A stretch of DNA of 64,000 bases from Blastococcus sp. TF02A-30 (GCF_003319185.1 NZ_QOHJ01000002.1:1-64000); one strand, 5' to 3'; counted from the stretch's first letter, positions 30,366 to 41,932 are shown. The notes: generated by a model not told the origin, from the sequence alone. Numbers and translations: made by a program.

Positions 30366-31406
30366 ATGGCAACGCTCGACCGCGACAAGGCCCTCGACAT
30401 GGCCCTCGCCCAGATCGACAAGCAGTTCGGCAAGGGCTCGGTCATGCGGCTGGGCGACACCCCCGAGGTGGCCATCAAGGTCATCCCGACCGGCTCCATC
30501 TCCCTCGACATCGCGCTCGGCATCGGCGGGCTGCCCCGCGGCCGCGTGATCGAGGTCTACGGCCCGGAGTCCTCCGGTAAGACGACCGTCGCCCTCCACG
30601 CCGTGGCCAACGCCCAGAAGGCCGGCGGGATCGCGGCGTTCATCGACGCCGAGCACGCGCTGGACCCCGAGTACGCCCGCGCCATCGGCGTCGACACCGA
30701 CGCGCTGCTGGTGAGCCAGCCCGACACCGGTGAGCAGGCGCTCGAGATCGCCGACATGCTGATCCGCTCCGGCGCGCTCGACATCATCGTCATCGACTCC
30801 GTGGCCGCCCTGGTGCCCCGCGCCGAGATCGAGGGCGAGATGGGTGACAGCCACGTCGGTCTGCAGGCCCGCCTGATGAGCCAGGCGCTGCGCAAGATCA
30901 CCGGTGCCCTGAACAACTCCGGCACGACGGCGATCTTCATCAACCAGCTGCGCGAGAAGGTGGGCGTGGTCTACGGCTCGCCCGAGGTCACCACCGGTGG
31001 TCGTGCGCTGAAGTTCTACTCGTCGGTCCGCCTCGACGTCCGCCGCATCGAGACCCTCAAGCAGGGCACCGACGCGGTCGGCAGCCGCACCCGCGTCAAG
31101 GTCGTCAAGAACAAGGTGGCCGCGCCGTTCAAGCAGGCCGAGCTCGACATCCTGTGGGGTCAGGGCTTCAGCCGCGAGGGCGGGCTCATCGACGTGGGCG
31201 TCGAGCAGGGCTTCGTCAAGAAGTCCGGTGCCTGGTACACGTACGAGGGCGACCAGCTCGGTCAGGGCAAGGAGAACGCCCGCAACTTCCTGAAGGACAA
31301 CCCCGACCTCGCCGACGAGATCGAGAAGAAGATCAAGGAGAAGCTGGGCATCGGCCCCCAGCTCGGCACGGGGGCTGACGCGCCCACCGCTCCCGTCGAC
31401 TTCTGA
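30366..31406 (+). CDS. recA: Recombinase A
   Basis: A 346-residue RecA that forms filaments on single-stranded DNA, drives strand exchange and triggers LexA self-cleavage. The Walker A site is GPESSGKTT (about 67-75); [67 protein letters not shown] and the C-terminal acidic domain are typical. No intein is present, unlike some mycobacteria. ATG start with ribosome site AAGGTGA; expression is from the LexA-controlled promoter at 30230-30253. recX follows eight bases later. Confidence 0.99.
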   Translation: MATLDRDKALDMALAQIDKQFGKGSVMRLGDTPEVAIKVIPTGSISLDIALGIGGLPRGRVIEVYGPESSGKTTVALHAVANAQKAGGIAAFIDAEHALDPEYARAIGVDTDALLVSQPDTGEQALEIADMLIRSGALDIIVIDSVAALVPRAEIEGEMGDSHVGLQARLMSQALRKITGALNNSGTTAIFINQLREKVGVVYGSPEVTTGGRALKFYSSVRLDVRRIETLKQGTDAVGSRTRVKVVKNKVAAPFKQAELDILWGQGFSREGGLIDVGVEQGFVKKSGAWYTYEGDQLGQGKENARNFLKDNPDLADEIEKKIKEKLGIGPQLGTGADAPTAPVDF

Positions 31407-31414
31407 GCGCGCCG

Positions 31415-32083
31415 GTGAGCGATCGGCTCGGCGGACGTCGCCGCGGCCCCGGGTCCGCCCGGGGCCGGCGGCGGGACGAGGACGCCGGCCCGGACGCGCA
31501 GCGCGCGGAGGGTGAGGTGCCCGGGTCGCCGGAGGACGAGCTCGGTGATCCCGAGTCGGTGGCGCGCAACCTCTGCCTGCGTGCCCTGACCGGTGCGCCG
31601 AAGACCCGGCAGCAGCTGGCCGACCTGCTCGAGAAGCGGGGGGTCCCCGAGGACGCCGCGGTCACGGTCCTCGACCGGTTCACCGAGGTGGGGCTCATCG
31701 ACGACGCCGCCTACGCGCGGGCGTGGGTGAGTTCGCGGCAGTCCGGGCGCGGTCTCGCCCGGCGCGCGCTGCGGGCCGAGCTGCGGGCCAAGGGCGTCGA
31801 CGACGACGTCGCGCTCGAGGCCGTCGAACTGGTCGACGACGAGGACGAGCGCGCCGCAGCGCAGCAGCTGGTCGAGCGCCGGCTGCGGGGGATGCGCAGG
31901 CTCGACCGCGCCACCGCCACCCGCCGGCTGATCGGCATGCTGGCCCGGAAGGGCTACAGCGGGGGGCTGGCTGCCGCCGTGGTGCGCGAGGCCCTGGACC
32001 GCGATGCGCTCGACCACGAGGGCCTCGACGACGGGCCGGTCGACCCGGACCTCCTCGAGGACGAGGACCAGCTGCTGCCCTGA
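31415..32083 (+). CDS. recX: Regulatory protein RecX
   Basis: A 222-residue RecX, which binds RecA filaments and limits their growth. After a ~45-residue Arg/Gly/Asp-rich N-terminus, the three-helix RecX repeats run from PESVARNLCLRALTGAPKTRQQLADLLEKRGVPEDAAVTVLDRFTEVGLIDDAAYARAWV through GLARRALRAELRAKGVDDD to TATRRLIGMLARKGYSGGLAAAVV, with an acidic tail. GTG start eight bases after the recA stop, so it is cotranscribed and SOS-induced. The convergent ctaD gene ends 25 bases downstream. Confidence 0.95.
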   Translation: MSDRLGGRRRGPGSARGRRRDEDAGPDAQRAEGEVPGSPEDELGDPESVARNLCLRALTGAPKTRQQLADLLEKRGVPEDAAVTVLDRFTEVGLIDDAAYARAWVSSRQSGRGLARRALRAELRAKGVDDDVALEAVELVDDEDERAAAQQLVERRLRGMRRLDRATATRRLIGMLARKGYSGGLAAAVVREALDRDALDHEGLDDGPVDPDLLEDEDQLLP

Positions 32084-32108
32084 GGGCTCCCCTCGGGAAG
32101 GGCTCGGC

Positions 32109-33869
32109 TCAGGTCGGGTCGGGGTCGTTCGGGCCCTGGCGCGGGCCGGCGCTCGCGCCGACCTCGCTGACGCCGCCGTAGGGCTCGTGCCGCTTGCCGA
32201 AGTGCGCCTCGTCCTGCAGCCGGTCGACCAGGTGCGGGTAGTGCGCCTCGAACGCCGGGCGCTCCGAGCGGATCCGCGGGATCTCGACGAAGTTGTGCCG
32301 CGGCGGCGGGGACGACGTCGCCCACTCCAGCGAGTTGCCGTGGCCCCACGGGTCGTCGCGCAGGGCGAGCTTCCCGTACTTCCACGACCGCACCACGTTG
32401 TAGATGAAGGGCAGGACCGACGCACCCAGCACGAAGCTGAAGATCGTCGAGATCATGTTCAGCGTGGTGAACGCATCGGTCGGCAGGTAGTCCACGTACC
32501 GGCGCGGCATGCCCTCGTTGCCCAGCCAGTGCTGGACGAGGAAGGTGCCGTGGAAGCCGACGAAGGTCATCCAGAACTGCAGCTTCCCCAGTCGCTCGTC
32601 GAGCATCCGGCCGCACATCTTCGGGAACCAGAACGCGATCCCGGCATTGGCCGCGAACACCACGGTGCCGAACACGACGTAGTGGAAGTGCGCGACCACG
32701 AAGTACGAGTCGTGCACGTGCCAGTCCAGCGGCGGGCTGGCCAGCAGCACACCGGTCAGACCACCCAGCAGGAAGGTGACCATGAACCCCATCGACCAGA
32801 GCATCGGCGTCTCGAAGGTCAGCTGGCCGCGCCACATCGTGCCGATCCAGTTGAAGAACTTCAGCCCGGTCGGGACGGCGATCAGGTAGGTCAGGAAGGC
32901 GAAGAAGGGCAGCAGCACCGCGCCGGTGGCGAACATGTGGTGCGCCCAGACGGCCAGCGACAGGAAGCCGATGGCCAGGGTCGCACCGATCATGCCCTTG
33001 TAGCCGAACAGCGGCTTGCGGGCGAAGACCGGGATGATCTCGGTGACGATGCCGAAGAACGGCAGCGCGATGATGTAGACCTCGGGGTGCCCGAAGAACC
33101 AGAACAGGTGCTGCCACAGCATCGGCCCGCCCATCTCGTCCGAGTAGACGAGAGCGCCGAGGTTGCGGTCGGCCATCAGCGCGAACAGCGCGGCGGTCAG
33201 GACCGGGAACACCAGCAGCACGAGCAGGCTGGTGATCAGGGCGTTCCAGGTGAAGATCGGCATCCGGAACATCGTCATGCCGGGCGCGCGCAGGCAGACG
33301 ATCGTCGTGATGAAGTTGACGCCGCCCAGGATCGTGCCCAGGCCGCTGACCGCCAGGCCGCCGATCCACAGGTTGCCGCCGACGCCCGGGGTGTTCACCC
33401 CGTTCGACAGCGGCGTGTAGGCCGTCCAGCCGAAGTCCGGTGAACCGCCGGGAGTGACCAGGCTGGACAGGACGATCAGGCTGCCGAACAGGAACAGCCA
33501 GAACGACAGCGCGTTCAGCCGCGGGAACGCGACGTCGGGGGCGCCGATCTGCAGCGGCATGATCAGGTTGCCGAAGGCGAAGAACAGCGGCGTCGCGAAC
33601 ATCAGCAGCATCAGCGTGCCGTGCATCGTGAACAGCTGGTTGTACTGCTCCGGCGACAGGAACTGCAGCCCCGGACGGCCGAGCTCGGCCCGGATCAGCA
33701 TGGCCATCAGGCCGCCGACGAAGAAGAACAGGAAGGACGCCGTCAGGTACATCAGGCCGATCGTCTTGTGATCGGTCGTGCGCAGCAGGTTGCCCAGCCG
33801 GGAGCCCTTGGCCGGCGTCGCGGCCGGGCTGGGCCGGCTGATGATCGGCTGCGGGGCGATGGCGGTCAC
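32109..33869 (-). CDS. ctaD: Cytochrome c oxidase subunit I
   Basis: A 586-residue haem-copper oxidase core subunit of the aa3 terminal oxidase. Twelve membrane helices hold the ligands: His in [10 protein letters not shown] (low-spin haem), [11 protein letters not shown] (CuB His and the cross-linked Tyr), WAHHMF (two CuB His), and [13 protein letters not shown] (haem a3 and haem a). The K-pathway and D-pathway residues around EVY and N-rich loops appear intact. GTG at 33869 was chosen over the GTG two codons earlier because GGAGG lies seven bases before it. It stands alone; other oxidase subunits are elsewhere in the genome, as in other actinobacteria. Confidence 0.97.
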   Translation of the reverse strand: MTAIAPQPIISRPSPAATPAKGSRLGNLLRTTDHKTIGLMYLTASFLFFFVGGLMAMLIRAELGRPGLQFLSPEQYNQLFTMHGTLMLLMFATPLFFAFGNLIMPLQIGAPDVAFPRLNALSFWLFLFGSLIVLSSLVTPGGSPDFGWTAYTPLSNGVNTPGVGGNLWIGGLAVSGLGTILGGVNFITTIVCLRAPGMTMFRMPIFTWNALITSLLVLLVFPVLTAALFALMADRNLGALVYSDEMGGPMLWQHLFWFFGHPEVYIIALPFFGIVTEIIPVFARKPLFGYKGMIGATLAIGFLSLAVWAHHMFATGAVLLPFFAFLTYLIAVPTGLKFFNWIGTMWRGQLTFETPMLWSMGFMVTFLLGGLTGVLLASPPLDWHVHDSYFVVAHFHYVVFGTVVFAANAGIAFWFPKMCGRMLDERLGKLQFWMTFVGFHGTFLVQHWLGNEGMPRRYVDYLPTDAFTTLNMISTIFSFVLGASVLPFIYNVVRSWKYGKLALRDDPWGHGNSLEWATSSPPPRHNFVEIPRIRSERPAFEAHYPHLVDRLQDEAHFGKRHEPYGGVSEVGASAGPRQGPNDPDPT

Positions 33870-34060
33870 GGCCACGCCTCCGCACGAGCACGGGCCACCG
33901 GCCCCGGGACGGTGCAGCAGCGGGACATGGACGGCCCCCCGGTCCTCGACGGTCGTGCGCCTGGCGTCGCCCGGGTGCTGCGGGCGGCACCGCCATGGTG
34001 GCCCATCACCGCGCGCGGCGAAACCCGGCGAGCGATGGGTCCCCGGGCCTGCGGTACCGG

Positions 34061-34486
34061 TCAGCCCGTGGTGCGCCAGGCGGTGAGGTCGATCGCCGTC
34101 CCGCCGGAGGCCTCCGGGTCGGGCACGAGCCACGAGCCGTCCCCGGCGTGGCCCGAGGCGAGCCAGCGGAGGATGTCTGCGTCGAACCCGGGCCGGGTCA
34201 GCGCCGGGCTCCCGGTCGGCCCGAGGAAGGTGAGGTCCCGCTCGGCGCCGTCGAGGTCGCGCAGCACCACGCGGCAGCGGGCGCGGCGGTGCCGGGCCGG
34301 GGGAACGACCTCGCGCACGACCGCCGACTGGGCGCCCGCCGCCGCGGCGAACTCCGGGGCGGCGCCCCGGAGGTGGGCGACGAACCGCTGCCCGGCGTCC
34401 ATCCGCCCGTCCCGGTCCGGAGCGGTGCCGGCGGCGCGGGGGACAGGGGGAAGGCTCCGGCGGAGGCCGGCGTGGATGGTCTCCAT
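34061..34486 (-). CDS. Hypothetical protein, no recognised family
   Basis: A 141-residue soluble protein I do not recognise. The C-terminal half ([67 protein letters not shown]) has regular codon use, no signal peptide and no cysteine motif. It begins at ATG 34484-34486, or possibly MDAGQRF further in. It lies between ctaD and the PAP2-type gene on the same strand; the 191 bases between it and ctaD hold no gene that I can support. Confidence 0.6.
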   Translation of the reverse strand: METIHAGLRRSLPPVPRAAGTAPDRDGRMDAGQRFVAHLRGAAPEFAAAAGAQSAVVREVVPPARHRRARCRVVLRDLDGAERDLTFLGPTGSPALTRPGFDADILRWLASGHAGDGSWLVPDPEASGGTAIDLTAWRTTG

Positions 34487-34575
34487 GGTGGGGACCAGTC
34501 TCGCCACGGCGGCGGACCGTGTCCGGGGGCGCGCCGCCCGTGGGGCGGGAGAGGTGGGCGAGCCGGCCGACCGCG

Positions 34576-35376
34576 TCACACCGCGGGGCAGGGGCTCCCC
34601 GCCGGCGTCCGCACCCAGCGGCGCACTCCCACGGCCAGCGCCGCACCCGCCGCGAGCACCAGCAGGCCGGCCACGACGTCGAGCAGGAAGTGGTTGCCCG
34701 ACCCCAGCACCACGAAGAACGTGCTCGCCGGGTAGAGCGCCCCGAGCACCCGGACCCAGGCCCGGCGGGCGAGCAGCACGAGAGTGACGCCGCACCACGC
34801 CGCCCAGGCGCAGTGCAGCGACGGCATGGCCGCGAACTGGTTCGAGATGGCGTCGGACCCCGGTGCCCCGGACGTGGGCCACCAGCCCCACGAGGCGGTC
34901 TCGCTCATGACGTCGACGAAGCCCTCGTGCGCGAGCATCCGCGGCGGCGCGGTGGGCAGCCAGAAGAAGCCGACGAGAGCCAGCGCTGTCGTCGCCATGA
35001 GGGCGCCGCTGAGCGTCCGGTAGGTGGCGGGCCGCCGCCGGTACAGCCACACGAGCACGGCGGGCGTGACCAGGAAGTGCAGCGTCGCGTAGTGCAGGGC
35101 CACGAGGGCCGCCACGGCGTCGGTGGTGTGGACCCAGGCGTTGAGGCCGCGCTCGACGGCCAGCTGCCAGCTGTCCTCGAGCCGCAGGATCGTCTCGGCG
35201 TTGCGGTGCGCCTCGGCCCGCACGTCGCCCACGCTGTTGCGCACCAGCGAGTAGGCGCCGTAGAGGACGGCGACGAGCAGGACCTCGACCCACCACCGCG
35301 GTCGACCCGAGCGGGCGGCCTGAGCGGGCAGGACCGGCTCGCGGAGCGCGCGGGAGGGCGCCACGGATGCGGTCAC
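34576..35376 (-). CDS. PAP2-superfamily membrane protein (Aur1/inositol phosphoceramide synthase-like)
   Basis: A 266-residue membrane protein with about six hydrophobic segments and the PAP2_3-type catalytic pattern: [14 protein letters not shown] (PSxH) and [15 protein letters not shown] (HxxxD). [12 protein letters not shown] precedes them. It probably transfers or removes phosphate from a membrane lipid; relatives are annotated as inositol phosphorylceramide synthase-like, but the substrate here is unknown. GTG start. Not clearly in an operon with its neighbours, which are ctaD-side hypothetical gene and gluD. Confidence 0.83.
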   Translation of the reverse strand: MTASVAPSRALREPVLPAQAARSGRPRWWVEVLLVAVLYGAYSLVRNSVGDVRAEAHRNAETILRLEDSWQLAVERGLNAWVHTTDAVAALVALHYATLHFLVTPAVLVWLYRRRPATYRTLSGALMATTALALVGFFWLPTAPPRMLAHEGFVDVMSETASWGWWPTSGAPGSDAISNQFAAMPSLHCAWAAWCGVTLVLLARRAWVRVLGALYPASTFFVVLGSGNHFLLDVVAGLLVLAAGAALAVGVRRWVRTPAGSPCPAV

Positions 35377-35483
35377 GGTCCACTCGTCTCTCGTCGGGAA
35401 CCTGTCCCGTTCACCATCGGACGCGAGTGGGCGGATCTTGACCGGGGATCAGGACGGATGTCCAGCCGGTTCCCCGCGAGCGG

Positions 35484-36377
35484 TCACGCGGGGCCGCCGC
35501 CACCGCCCATCTGCACGTCGGCGGGCAGCTCGACGTCCTCGGCCGCGGCGGCCTTGCTGCTGCGCCGCGTGCGGCGCTCCACCACGCGAGCCAGCCAGGA
35601 GAGGAGGACGTTCACGAGGATGTAGATCAGCGCGGCACCCACGTACAGCTGGAACGTGTAGGTGTTGCCGAAGCCCAGGTTGTAGAACTCGACCAGGCTG
35701 CGCGCCTGCCGCAGCAGCTCGAAGTAGCCGATGATGAAGCCGAGGGAGCTGTCCTTCAGCAGCACGACCAGCTGCGCGACGAGCACCGGGAGCATCCGGC
35801 GGACTGCCTGCGGCAGCAGGATCAGGGTCATGACCTGCGTCTTTCGCATGCCGATGGCGAAGCCGGCCTCGCGCTGCCCCCGGTCCACCGACAGGATGCC
35901 GGCCCGGAAGATCTCCGCCAGGACGGCGGAGTTGTAGAGCACCAGGCCGGTGGTCAAGGCCGCGAACGCGCTCAGGTCGATGCCGTAGGACGGCAGCACG
36001 AAGTACAGCGCGAAGATCAGCACGAGCAGCGGCACCGCGCGGAAGAACTCGATGACGGTGGCCACCGGTATGCGCACCCAGCGATGGTCCGACAGCCGGC
36101 CCACGGCCAGCAGCATGCCGAAGAGCGTCGCGAACAGCATGCCGACCGCCGCCACCTGGAGGGTGCGCAGCAACGCCTCGCCGAGGCGCTGCGGCACACC
36201 GGTGCTGGTGTCGAAGAGGATCGCCCACCGCTGGCCCTCGAGCTGGCCGTTGGCGTTCAGCCGGGCCAGCACGAAAGCGAGCAGCCCGAGGAGCACCAGC
36301 GCACCCAGGACGGTGCCGATCAGCTGACGCCGGCGGGCTCGCGGGCCGGGTGTGTCGAAGAGGACCGTGGTGCTCAT
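35484..36377 (-). CDS. gluD: Glutamate/amino-acid ABC transporter permease GluD
   Basis: A 297-residue permease of the His/Glu/Gln family with one N-terminal extra helix and the common five-helix core, starting LGEALLRTLQVAAVGMLFATLFGMLLAVGRLS. The EAA cytoplasmic loop is REAGFAIGMRKTQVMTLILLPQAVRRMLPVL. The C-terminal 40 residues are charged. Start ATG (36375-36377) overlaps the gluC stop (ATGA). It is the last gene of gluABCD, and pairs with GluC to form the membrane channel. Confidence 0.92.
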   Translation of the reverse strand: MSTTVLFDTPGPRARRRQLIGTVLGALVLLGLLAFVLARLNANGQLEGQRWAILFDTSTGVPQRLGEALLRTLQVAAVGMLFATLFGMLLAVGRLSDHRWVRIPVATVIEFFRAVPLLVLIFALYFVLPSYGIDLSAFAALTTGLVLYNSAVLAEIFRAGILSVDRGQREAGFAIGMRKTQVMTLILLPQAVRRMLPVLVAQLVVLLKDSSLGFIIGYFELLRQARSLVEFYNLGFGNTYTFQLYVGAALIYILVNVLLSWLARVVERRTRRSSKAAAAEDVELPADVQMGGGGGPA

Positions 36378-37021
36378 CGGAGGATCGCCACCCGTCGCTC
36401 GAGCCGGTGGACCGCGAAGGCCGACGGCAGCGTGATGATCAGGTAACCGGCGACCACGCCGACCAGCACGAGGGTCAGGTCGCCGGCGTCGGCGTTGACC
36501 AGCCGGGGGAGGACCGCGCTCAGCTCGGTCACCGAGAAGCCGGCCGCGATGGAGGTGTTCTTCACCATCGCGATCCACACGTTGCCCAGCGGGGGCACCA
36601 CGGTGCGGAAGGCCTGGGGGAGGACGATCTCGCGCAGCGTCTGGCCGAACGTCAGGCCGACCGCTCGGGCAGCCTCCACCTGACCGGCGGCCACCGCGTT
36701 GATGCCGGAGCGGAGCGCCTCGCAGACGAAGGCGGCGGTGTAGAGACCCACCGAGAGCACCGCGCCGGTGAAGAAGTCGATGACGAAGTCGATCTGCGGC
36801 AGGCCGAAGATCATGAAGAAGAAGACGACGGTCAGCGGGGTGTTCCGGAACGTCTCGACGTAGAACGTCGCCAACCAGCGCAGCGGGGCGATCGGGCTGA
36901 CCCGCATGGCGGCGAGCAGCGTGCCGAGGACCAGCGCCAGCAGGCCGGCCAGCAGCGACAGGCTCAGCGTCTGGAGGAACGCGTCCTTCAGCAGGTCGAA
37001 GTTGTCGACGAAGAACTGCAC
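36374..37021 (-). CDS. gluC: Glutamate/amino-acid ABC transporter permease GluC
   Basis: A 215-residue permease with five predicted helices and the polar-amino-acid EAA loop EAARAVGLTFGQTLREIVLPQAFRTVVPPLGNVW. The start of the sequence, LKDAFLQTLSLSLLAGLLALVLGTLLAAMRVSP, is typical for HisMQ-like permeases. GTG start with a GAGGAGG site upstream. Sixty bases separate it from gluB, leaving room for differential expression of the binding protein; its stop overlaps gluD. Confidence 0.92.
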   Translation of the reverse strand: MQFFVDNFDLLKDAFLQTLSLSLLAGLLALVLGTLLAAMRVSPIAPLRWLATFYVETFRNTPLTVVFFFMIFGLPQIDFVIDFFTGAVLSVGLYTAAFVCEALRSGINAVAAGQVEAARAVGLTFGQTLREIVLPQAFRTVVPPLGNVWIAMVKNTSIAAGFSVTELSAVLPRLVNADAGDLTLVLVGVVAGYLIITLPSAFAVHRLERRVAILR

Positions 37022-37081
37022 CGCTCCTCCTCTCGGGGTCGGGTCAGCGGGGAACGGGACGGGGCGGCATCGCAGGGGGGA

Positions 37082-37978
37082 TCAGTAGCGGTCCACCGAC
37101 GGCGGCTCGGGAGCCTCCTGGCCGGTGATCGCACCGGCGGTGCGGTCCCAGGCGTCGGCCCAGCGGCCGTCCTCGAAGGCCTCCTCGAGGACGTCGTTGA
37201 TCCAGTTGCGGAACTCGGTGTCGCCCAGGGCCAGCCCGATGCCGTAGGGCTCCTCGGTGAAGGGGTTGCCGACCAGCTCGAACGCGCCCTGACCACCCTC
37301 GACCAGGCCGGTGAGGATGACGTTGTCCGTGGTGACGGCGTCCACCTGGCCGTTGCGCAGCGCGTCGGCGCACTTGGAGTACACGTCGAACAGCGTCAGC
37401 TGCGCCTCGGGGTAGTTGGTGCGGATGTTCTCCGCCGGCGTCGAGCCCTCGACCGAGCAGACGTTCTTGCCGGCCAGGTCCTCCGGGCCCTCGATGCCCT
37501 CGGGGTTGCCCTCGGCCACCATGATGTCCTGCCCGGCCTCGTAGTACGGCCCGGCGAAGTCCACCAGCTGCTTGCGGGTGTCGTTGATGGTGTAGGTGGC
37601 GACGACGAGGTTGACGTTGCCGTTCTGGATGAACGACTCGCGGTTGGCCGACACGGTCTCGGTCCACTCGATGTCGTCGGCCTCGATGCCGAGTTCGGCG
37701 GCGATCAGCTTGCCGATCTCGACGTCGAAGCCCTCGGGGGTGTTCGTGTTCGGGTTCAGCAGGCCGAAGCCCGGCTGGTCGAACTTGGTGCCGATGGTGA
37801 TGGAGCCGGCCTCGTTGAGCTCGGCCATGGTGGTACCGGCCTCGAACTCGGCGTCGGTGTTCACCTCGGCGGTGTTCTCGGCCGCGTCCTCGGCCTGGTC
37901 TCCGGCGTCGCTGGAGCAGGCGGTCAGCGCGATGGCGGCGGCCGCCAGGGTGGCGGCGTAGCGGGTGGCGATGCGCAT
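37082..37978 (-). CDS. gluB: Glutamate-binding lipoprotein GluB
   Basis: A 298-residue extracellular solute-binding protein (family 3). The signal peptide ends with lipobox LTAC (Cys21), followed by a Ser/Asp/Ala/Glu-rich linker. The binding domain contains ITIGTKFDQPGFGLLNPNTNTPEGFDVEIGKLIAAELGIE, ERTVSANRESFIQNGNVNLVVATYTINDTRKQLVDFAGPYY and KNVCSVEGSTPAENI, all characteristic of Glu/Asp binding proteins. It captures amino acid for the GluC-GluD channel. ATG start 15 bases after gluA; probably the most highly expressed gene of the operon. Confidence 0.93.
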   Translation of the reverse strand: MRIATRYAATLAAAAIALTACSSDAGDQAEDAAENTAEVNTDAEFEAGTTMAELNEAGSITIGTKFDQPGFGLLNPNTNTPEGFDVEIGKLIAAELGIEADDIEWTETVSANRESFIQNGNVNLVVATYTINDTRKQLVDFAGPYYEAGQDIMVAEGNPEGIEGPEDLAGKNVCSVEGSTPAENIRTNYPEAQLTLFDVYSKCADALRNGQVDAVTTDNVILTGLVEGGQGAFELVGNPFTEEPYGIGLALGDTEFRNWINDVLEEAFEDGRWADAWDRTAGAITGQEAPEPPSVDRY

Positions 37979-37993
37979 GGATGTCCTTCCGGG

Positions 37994-38746
<753 letters not shown>

Positions 38747-38889
38747 GGTGGAACCCTAAGGGCGGGACGCTGCCGTTCCCGCACCGTGGGATCACGAAGC
38801 CGTAACTTCGGCGTTCCTTTCCCCCTCCCGGGGCACACGAGGTCGGCGCGGCCGGGCTGCGAGGTGGGCGCCGTACCCTCGCAGTCGTC

Positions 38890-40377
38890 ATGGACAGCCT
38901 CACCCAGAGCCCCGCCCGCACCTACCGGGTGCGCACCTACGGGTGCCAGATGAACGTGCACGACTCGGAGCGGCTCTCGGGGCTGCTCGAGCAGGCCGGC
39001 TACACCGCCGCGGCCGAGGGGGACGACGCCGACGTCGTCGTCCTCAACACCTGCGCCGTCCGGGAGAACGCCGACAACCGCCTCTACGGCAACCTCGGCC
39101 ACCTCCGCCCGGTCAAGGACGCCCGCCCCGGCATGCAGATCGCCGTCGGCGGCTGCCTGGCGCAGAAGGACCGCGGCGAGATCGTCCGCCGCGCCCCGTG
39201 GGTCGACGTCGTGTTCGGCACGCACAACGTGGGCTCGCTGCCGGCGCTGCTCGAGCGGGCCCGGCACAACGCCGAGGCGCAGGTGGAGATCGCCGAGGCG
39301 CTGGAGGTCTTCCCGTCGACCCTGCCGGCCAAGCGGGACTCCGCCTACTCGGGCTGGGTCTCGATCAGCGTGGGCTGCAACAACACGTGCACGTTCTGCA
39401 TCGTCCCGGCGCTGCGCGGCAAGGAGAAGGACCGCCGTCCCGGCGAGATCCTGGCCGAGGTGCAGGCGCTGGTGGACCAGGGCGTGCTCGAGGTGACCCT
39501 GCTCGGCCAGAACGTGAACGCCTACGGCGTGGAGTTCCGGGACCGGGGCGCCTTCGCCGACCTGCTGCGGGCCACCGGGCGCATCGACGGCCTGGAGCGG
39601 GTCCGCTTCACCAGCCCGCACCCGCGCGAGTTCACCGACGACGTCATCGAGGCGATGGCCGAGACCCCCGCCGTCTGCCACCAGCTGCACATGCCGCTGC
39701 AGAGCGGGTCGGACGACGTGCTGCGCCGGATGCGCCGCGGCTACCGGCAGGAGCGCTACCTGGGGATCATCGACCGCGTCCGCGCGGCGATGCCCGACGC
39801 CGCGATCACCACCGACATCATCGTCGGCTTCCCGGGCGAGACCGAGGCCGACTTCGAGCAGACCCTCGAGGTGGTCCGGCAGGCGCGCTTCGCCAGCGCC
39901 TTCACCTTCCAGTACTCCAAGCGCCCGGGGACGCCGGCCGCCGAGATGGACGACCAGCTGCCCAAGGAGGTCGTCCAGGAGCGCTACCTGCGGCTCACCG
40001 CGCTGCAGGACGAGATCAGCTGGGCCGAGAACCGCGCGCAGATCGGCCGCCGCGTGGAGCTGCTGGTCGCGTCGGGTGAGGGTTCGAAGGACGCCGCCCG
40101 CGGGCGGCTCTCCGGCCGGGCGCGCGACGGGCGGCTGGTGCACTTCACGGCTGCCGACGGCGTCCGCCCGGGCGACGTCGTCGAGACCGTGGTCACCGAG
40201 GCCGCGCCGCACCACCTCATCGCCGACGGCGTGCTGCTGTCCCACCGCCGCACCCGCGCCGGTGACGCGAGCGAGGCCGGCACGCGACCGACCACCCCGG
40301 GCGTCGCCCTGGGGATGCCGTCGATCGGCGTCCCGGCGCCGCTGCCGGCCCTCGCCGCCGGCTGCGCGACCTCCTGA
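38890..40377 (+). CDS. miaB: tRNA-2-methylthio-N6-dimethylallyladenosine synthase MiaB
   Basis: Radical-SAM enzyme that adds the methylthio group to i6A37 of tRNA. The 495-residue protein has [27 protein letters not shown] and GGCLAQKD in the N-terminal cluster domain, the radical-SAM motif [21 protein letters not shown] and [20 protein letters not shown], and a C-terminal TRAM domain; the last ~40 residues are an Ala/Pro-rich extension. The ATG is preceded by TACCCT about ten bases upstream. Works with MiaA (42655), which makes the isopentenyl base it modifies. Confidence 0.96.
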   Translation: MDSLTQSPARTYRVRTYGCQMNVHDSERLSGLLEQAGYTAAAEGDDADVVVLNTCAVRENADNRLYGNLGHLRPVKDARPGMQIAVGGCLAQKDRGEIVRRAPWVDVVFGTHNVGSLPALLERARHNAEAQVEIAEALEVFPSTLPAKRDSAYSGWVSISVGCNNTCTFCIVPALRGKEKDRRPGEILAEVQALVDQGVLEVTLLGQNVNAYGVEFRDRGAFADLLRATGRIDGLERVRFTSPHPREFTDDVIEAMAETPAVCHQLHMPLQSGSDDVLRRMRRGYRQERYLGIIDRVRAAMPDAAITTDIIVGFPGETEADFEQTLEVVRQARFASAFTFQYSKRPGTPAAEMDDQLPKEVVQERYLRLTALQDEISWAENRAQIGRRVELLVASGEGSKDAARGRLSGRARDGRLVHFTAADGVRPGDVVETVVTEAAPHHLIADGVLLSHRRTRAGDASEAGTRPTTPGVALGMPSIGVPAPLPALAAGCATS

Positions 40378-40382
40378 CCTGA

Positions 40383-40401
40383 CCGGACGTCGGTCGTCCG
40401 G
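40383..40401. terminator. Bidirectional hairpin between miaB and DUF349 gene
   Basis: CCGGACG (40383-40389) and its complement CGTCCGG (40395-40401) form a seven-base-pair stem with a five-base loop in the 30-base gap between two convergent genes. It can serve as a terminator from both sides. Confidence 0.6.
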
Positions 40402-40407
40402 GGACCG

Positions 40408-41892
40408 CTAACGGCGGCCGGCGCTCTTCTCCGCCTCGGCCAGCCACTCGCGGCGGGTGGCGAGGTTGGCCTGCGCCTCGGCGATCCGCCTGGCGTCGCC
40501 GGCGGCCTCCGCCTTGGCCAGCTGCTCCTCGGCCTTGGTCACCGCGGCCCGCATGGAGACCACCATCGGGTTCTCCGGCGCGGTGCGGACCCGGCCGGCG
40601 TCGGCCGCGCCGCGGACCTTCTGCTCGACGGCCTGCATGCGGTCCTCGAGCTGCCGCATGACCGCCCGGGGCACGTGGCCGATGGCGTCGTAGCGGTCCT
40701 GCAGCTTGCGCAGCGCGTTCTGCGCCCCGCGGAGGTCCTTGGCCGGGTCCAGCTGCTCGGCCTCGGCGAGGATCTCCTCCTTGGCCTTCTGGTTGGCCTG
40801 CTCCTCGGCGTTGCGCGCCTTGTCCTGCTCACCGCGGGCGTTGAAGAAGACGTCCTGGGCGGCCCGGAACTGCTTCCACAGGTCGTCGTCGCCGTCCCGG
40901 CCGGTGCGCGGCACCGCCTTCCAGCGGTCCATGAGCGAGCGCATGGCGGCGCTGGTCGCGCCCCAGTCGGTCGACGTCGACAGCCGCTGCGCCTCCTTGA
41001 TCAGCTCCTGCTTGGCCGCGCGGGCCTCACCGCGCTGGGCGTCGAGCTGGGCGAAGTGGGCACCGCGGCGGCGGCCGAACGCGTCGCGGGCGGCGGCGAA
41101 CCGGGACCACAGCGCCTCGTCGGTCTTGCGGTCGATCCCGCGGATCGTCTTCCACTCCTCGACGATCGCCTTGAGCCGGTCGCCGGCGGCCTTCCACGCG
41201 GTCGACTCGGCGGCGATCTGCTCCGCCTCGGCGGCGAGCGCCTCCTTCTTGGCGATCTGCGCGGCCCGCGCGGCCTGCTTCTCCGCGCGCGACTCGGCGG
41301 CGGCGGAGTCCGCGGTGCCCACCATGGCCCGGGCGCGGGCGGCCAGGCCCTCCAGGTCACCGACCGCCGCGGCCGTCGGGATCTGGTCGGCCAGGGCCTG
41401 CGCCTTGTTCTTGATCTCGGCCGGGTTGCCGGTGTGCGCCTTCAGCCGGGCCTCGAGCAGCGACACCTCGGTGGCGAGGTCGTCGTAGCGGCGGCCGAAG
41501 TGCGCCAGCCCCGCCTCGGCGTCGCCGGCCTGCCAGGAACCGACGGCGCGCTCACCCTCGGCGGTGCGCACGTAGACGGTGCCGTCGGCGTCGACCCGTC
41601 CCCACTGCGCGGGGTCGCCGGCCGGGGCCTCCGGCGCCACGGCGGGGGCGACCACGGCGGGGGAGGGCGGCACCGGGTGCGGGGTGGGCCGGGGGACCGC
41701 CGGGGACGCCGGCGCGTCGGCCGTGGGATCGGCCAGCGCGGCGTCGGCCGGGGTCGGCGCCGCTGCCGTACCGGCCTCCGGGGTCACCGCCGTCGACGTC
41801 TGCTCCACCTCCGCGGCGGTCGCGTCGGGGGTCTCCGCAATCGGCGGAGTGGCCTGCTGCTCCCCGCTGCCGGGGTTGTCCGTGCTCGACAC
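40408..41892 (-). CDS. DUF349 coiled-coil protein
   Basis: A 494-residue protein. Residues 1-95 are a disordered Ala/Pro/Thr-rich tail, followed by a small domain (WGRVDADGTVYVRTAEGERAVGSWQAG) and several DUF349 helical repeats such as RLKAIVEEWKTIRGIDRKTDEALWSRFAAARDAFGRRRGAHFAQLD and MRSLMDRWKAVPRTGRDGDDDLWKQFRAAQDVFFNARGEQ. The C-terminus is coiled-coil. DUF349 proteins are widespread in actinobacteria next to miaB/miaA, with no firm function. GTG 41890-41892 was chosen because GACACT precedes it by seven bases; an ATG eight codons earlier is the alternative. Confidence 0.87.
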   Translation of the reverse strand: MSSTDNPGSGEQQATPPIAETPDATAAEVEQTSTAVTPEAGTAAAPTPADAALADPTADAPASPAVPRPTPHPVPPSPAVVAPAVAPEAPAGDPAQWGRVDADGTVYVRTAEGERAVGSWQAGDAEAGLAHFGRRYDDLATEVSLLEARLKAHTGNPAEIKNKAQALADQIPTAAAVGDLEGLAARARAMVGTADSAAAESRAEKQAARAAQIAKKEALAAEAEQIAAESTAWKAAGDRLKAIVEEWKTIRGIDRKTDEALWSRFAAARDAFGRRRGAHFAQLDAQRGEARAAKQELIKEAQRLSTSTDWGATSAAMRSLMDRWKAVPRTGRDGDDDLWKQFRAAQDVFFNARGEQDKARNAEEQANQKAKEEILAEAEQLDPAKDLRGAQNALRKLQDRYDAIGHVPRAVMRQLEDRMQAVEQKVRGAADAGRVRTAPENPMVVSMRAAVTKAEEQLAKAEAAGDARRIAEAQANLATRREWLAEAEKSAGRR

Positions 41893-41932
41893 GTCCGGCA
41901 GTGTCCCACGTCCCATCGGCGACACTGCTGGC

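Noticed and set aside
30366..31406. Intein in recA
   Set aside because: The 346-residue RecA is continuous and of normal length.
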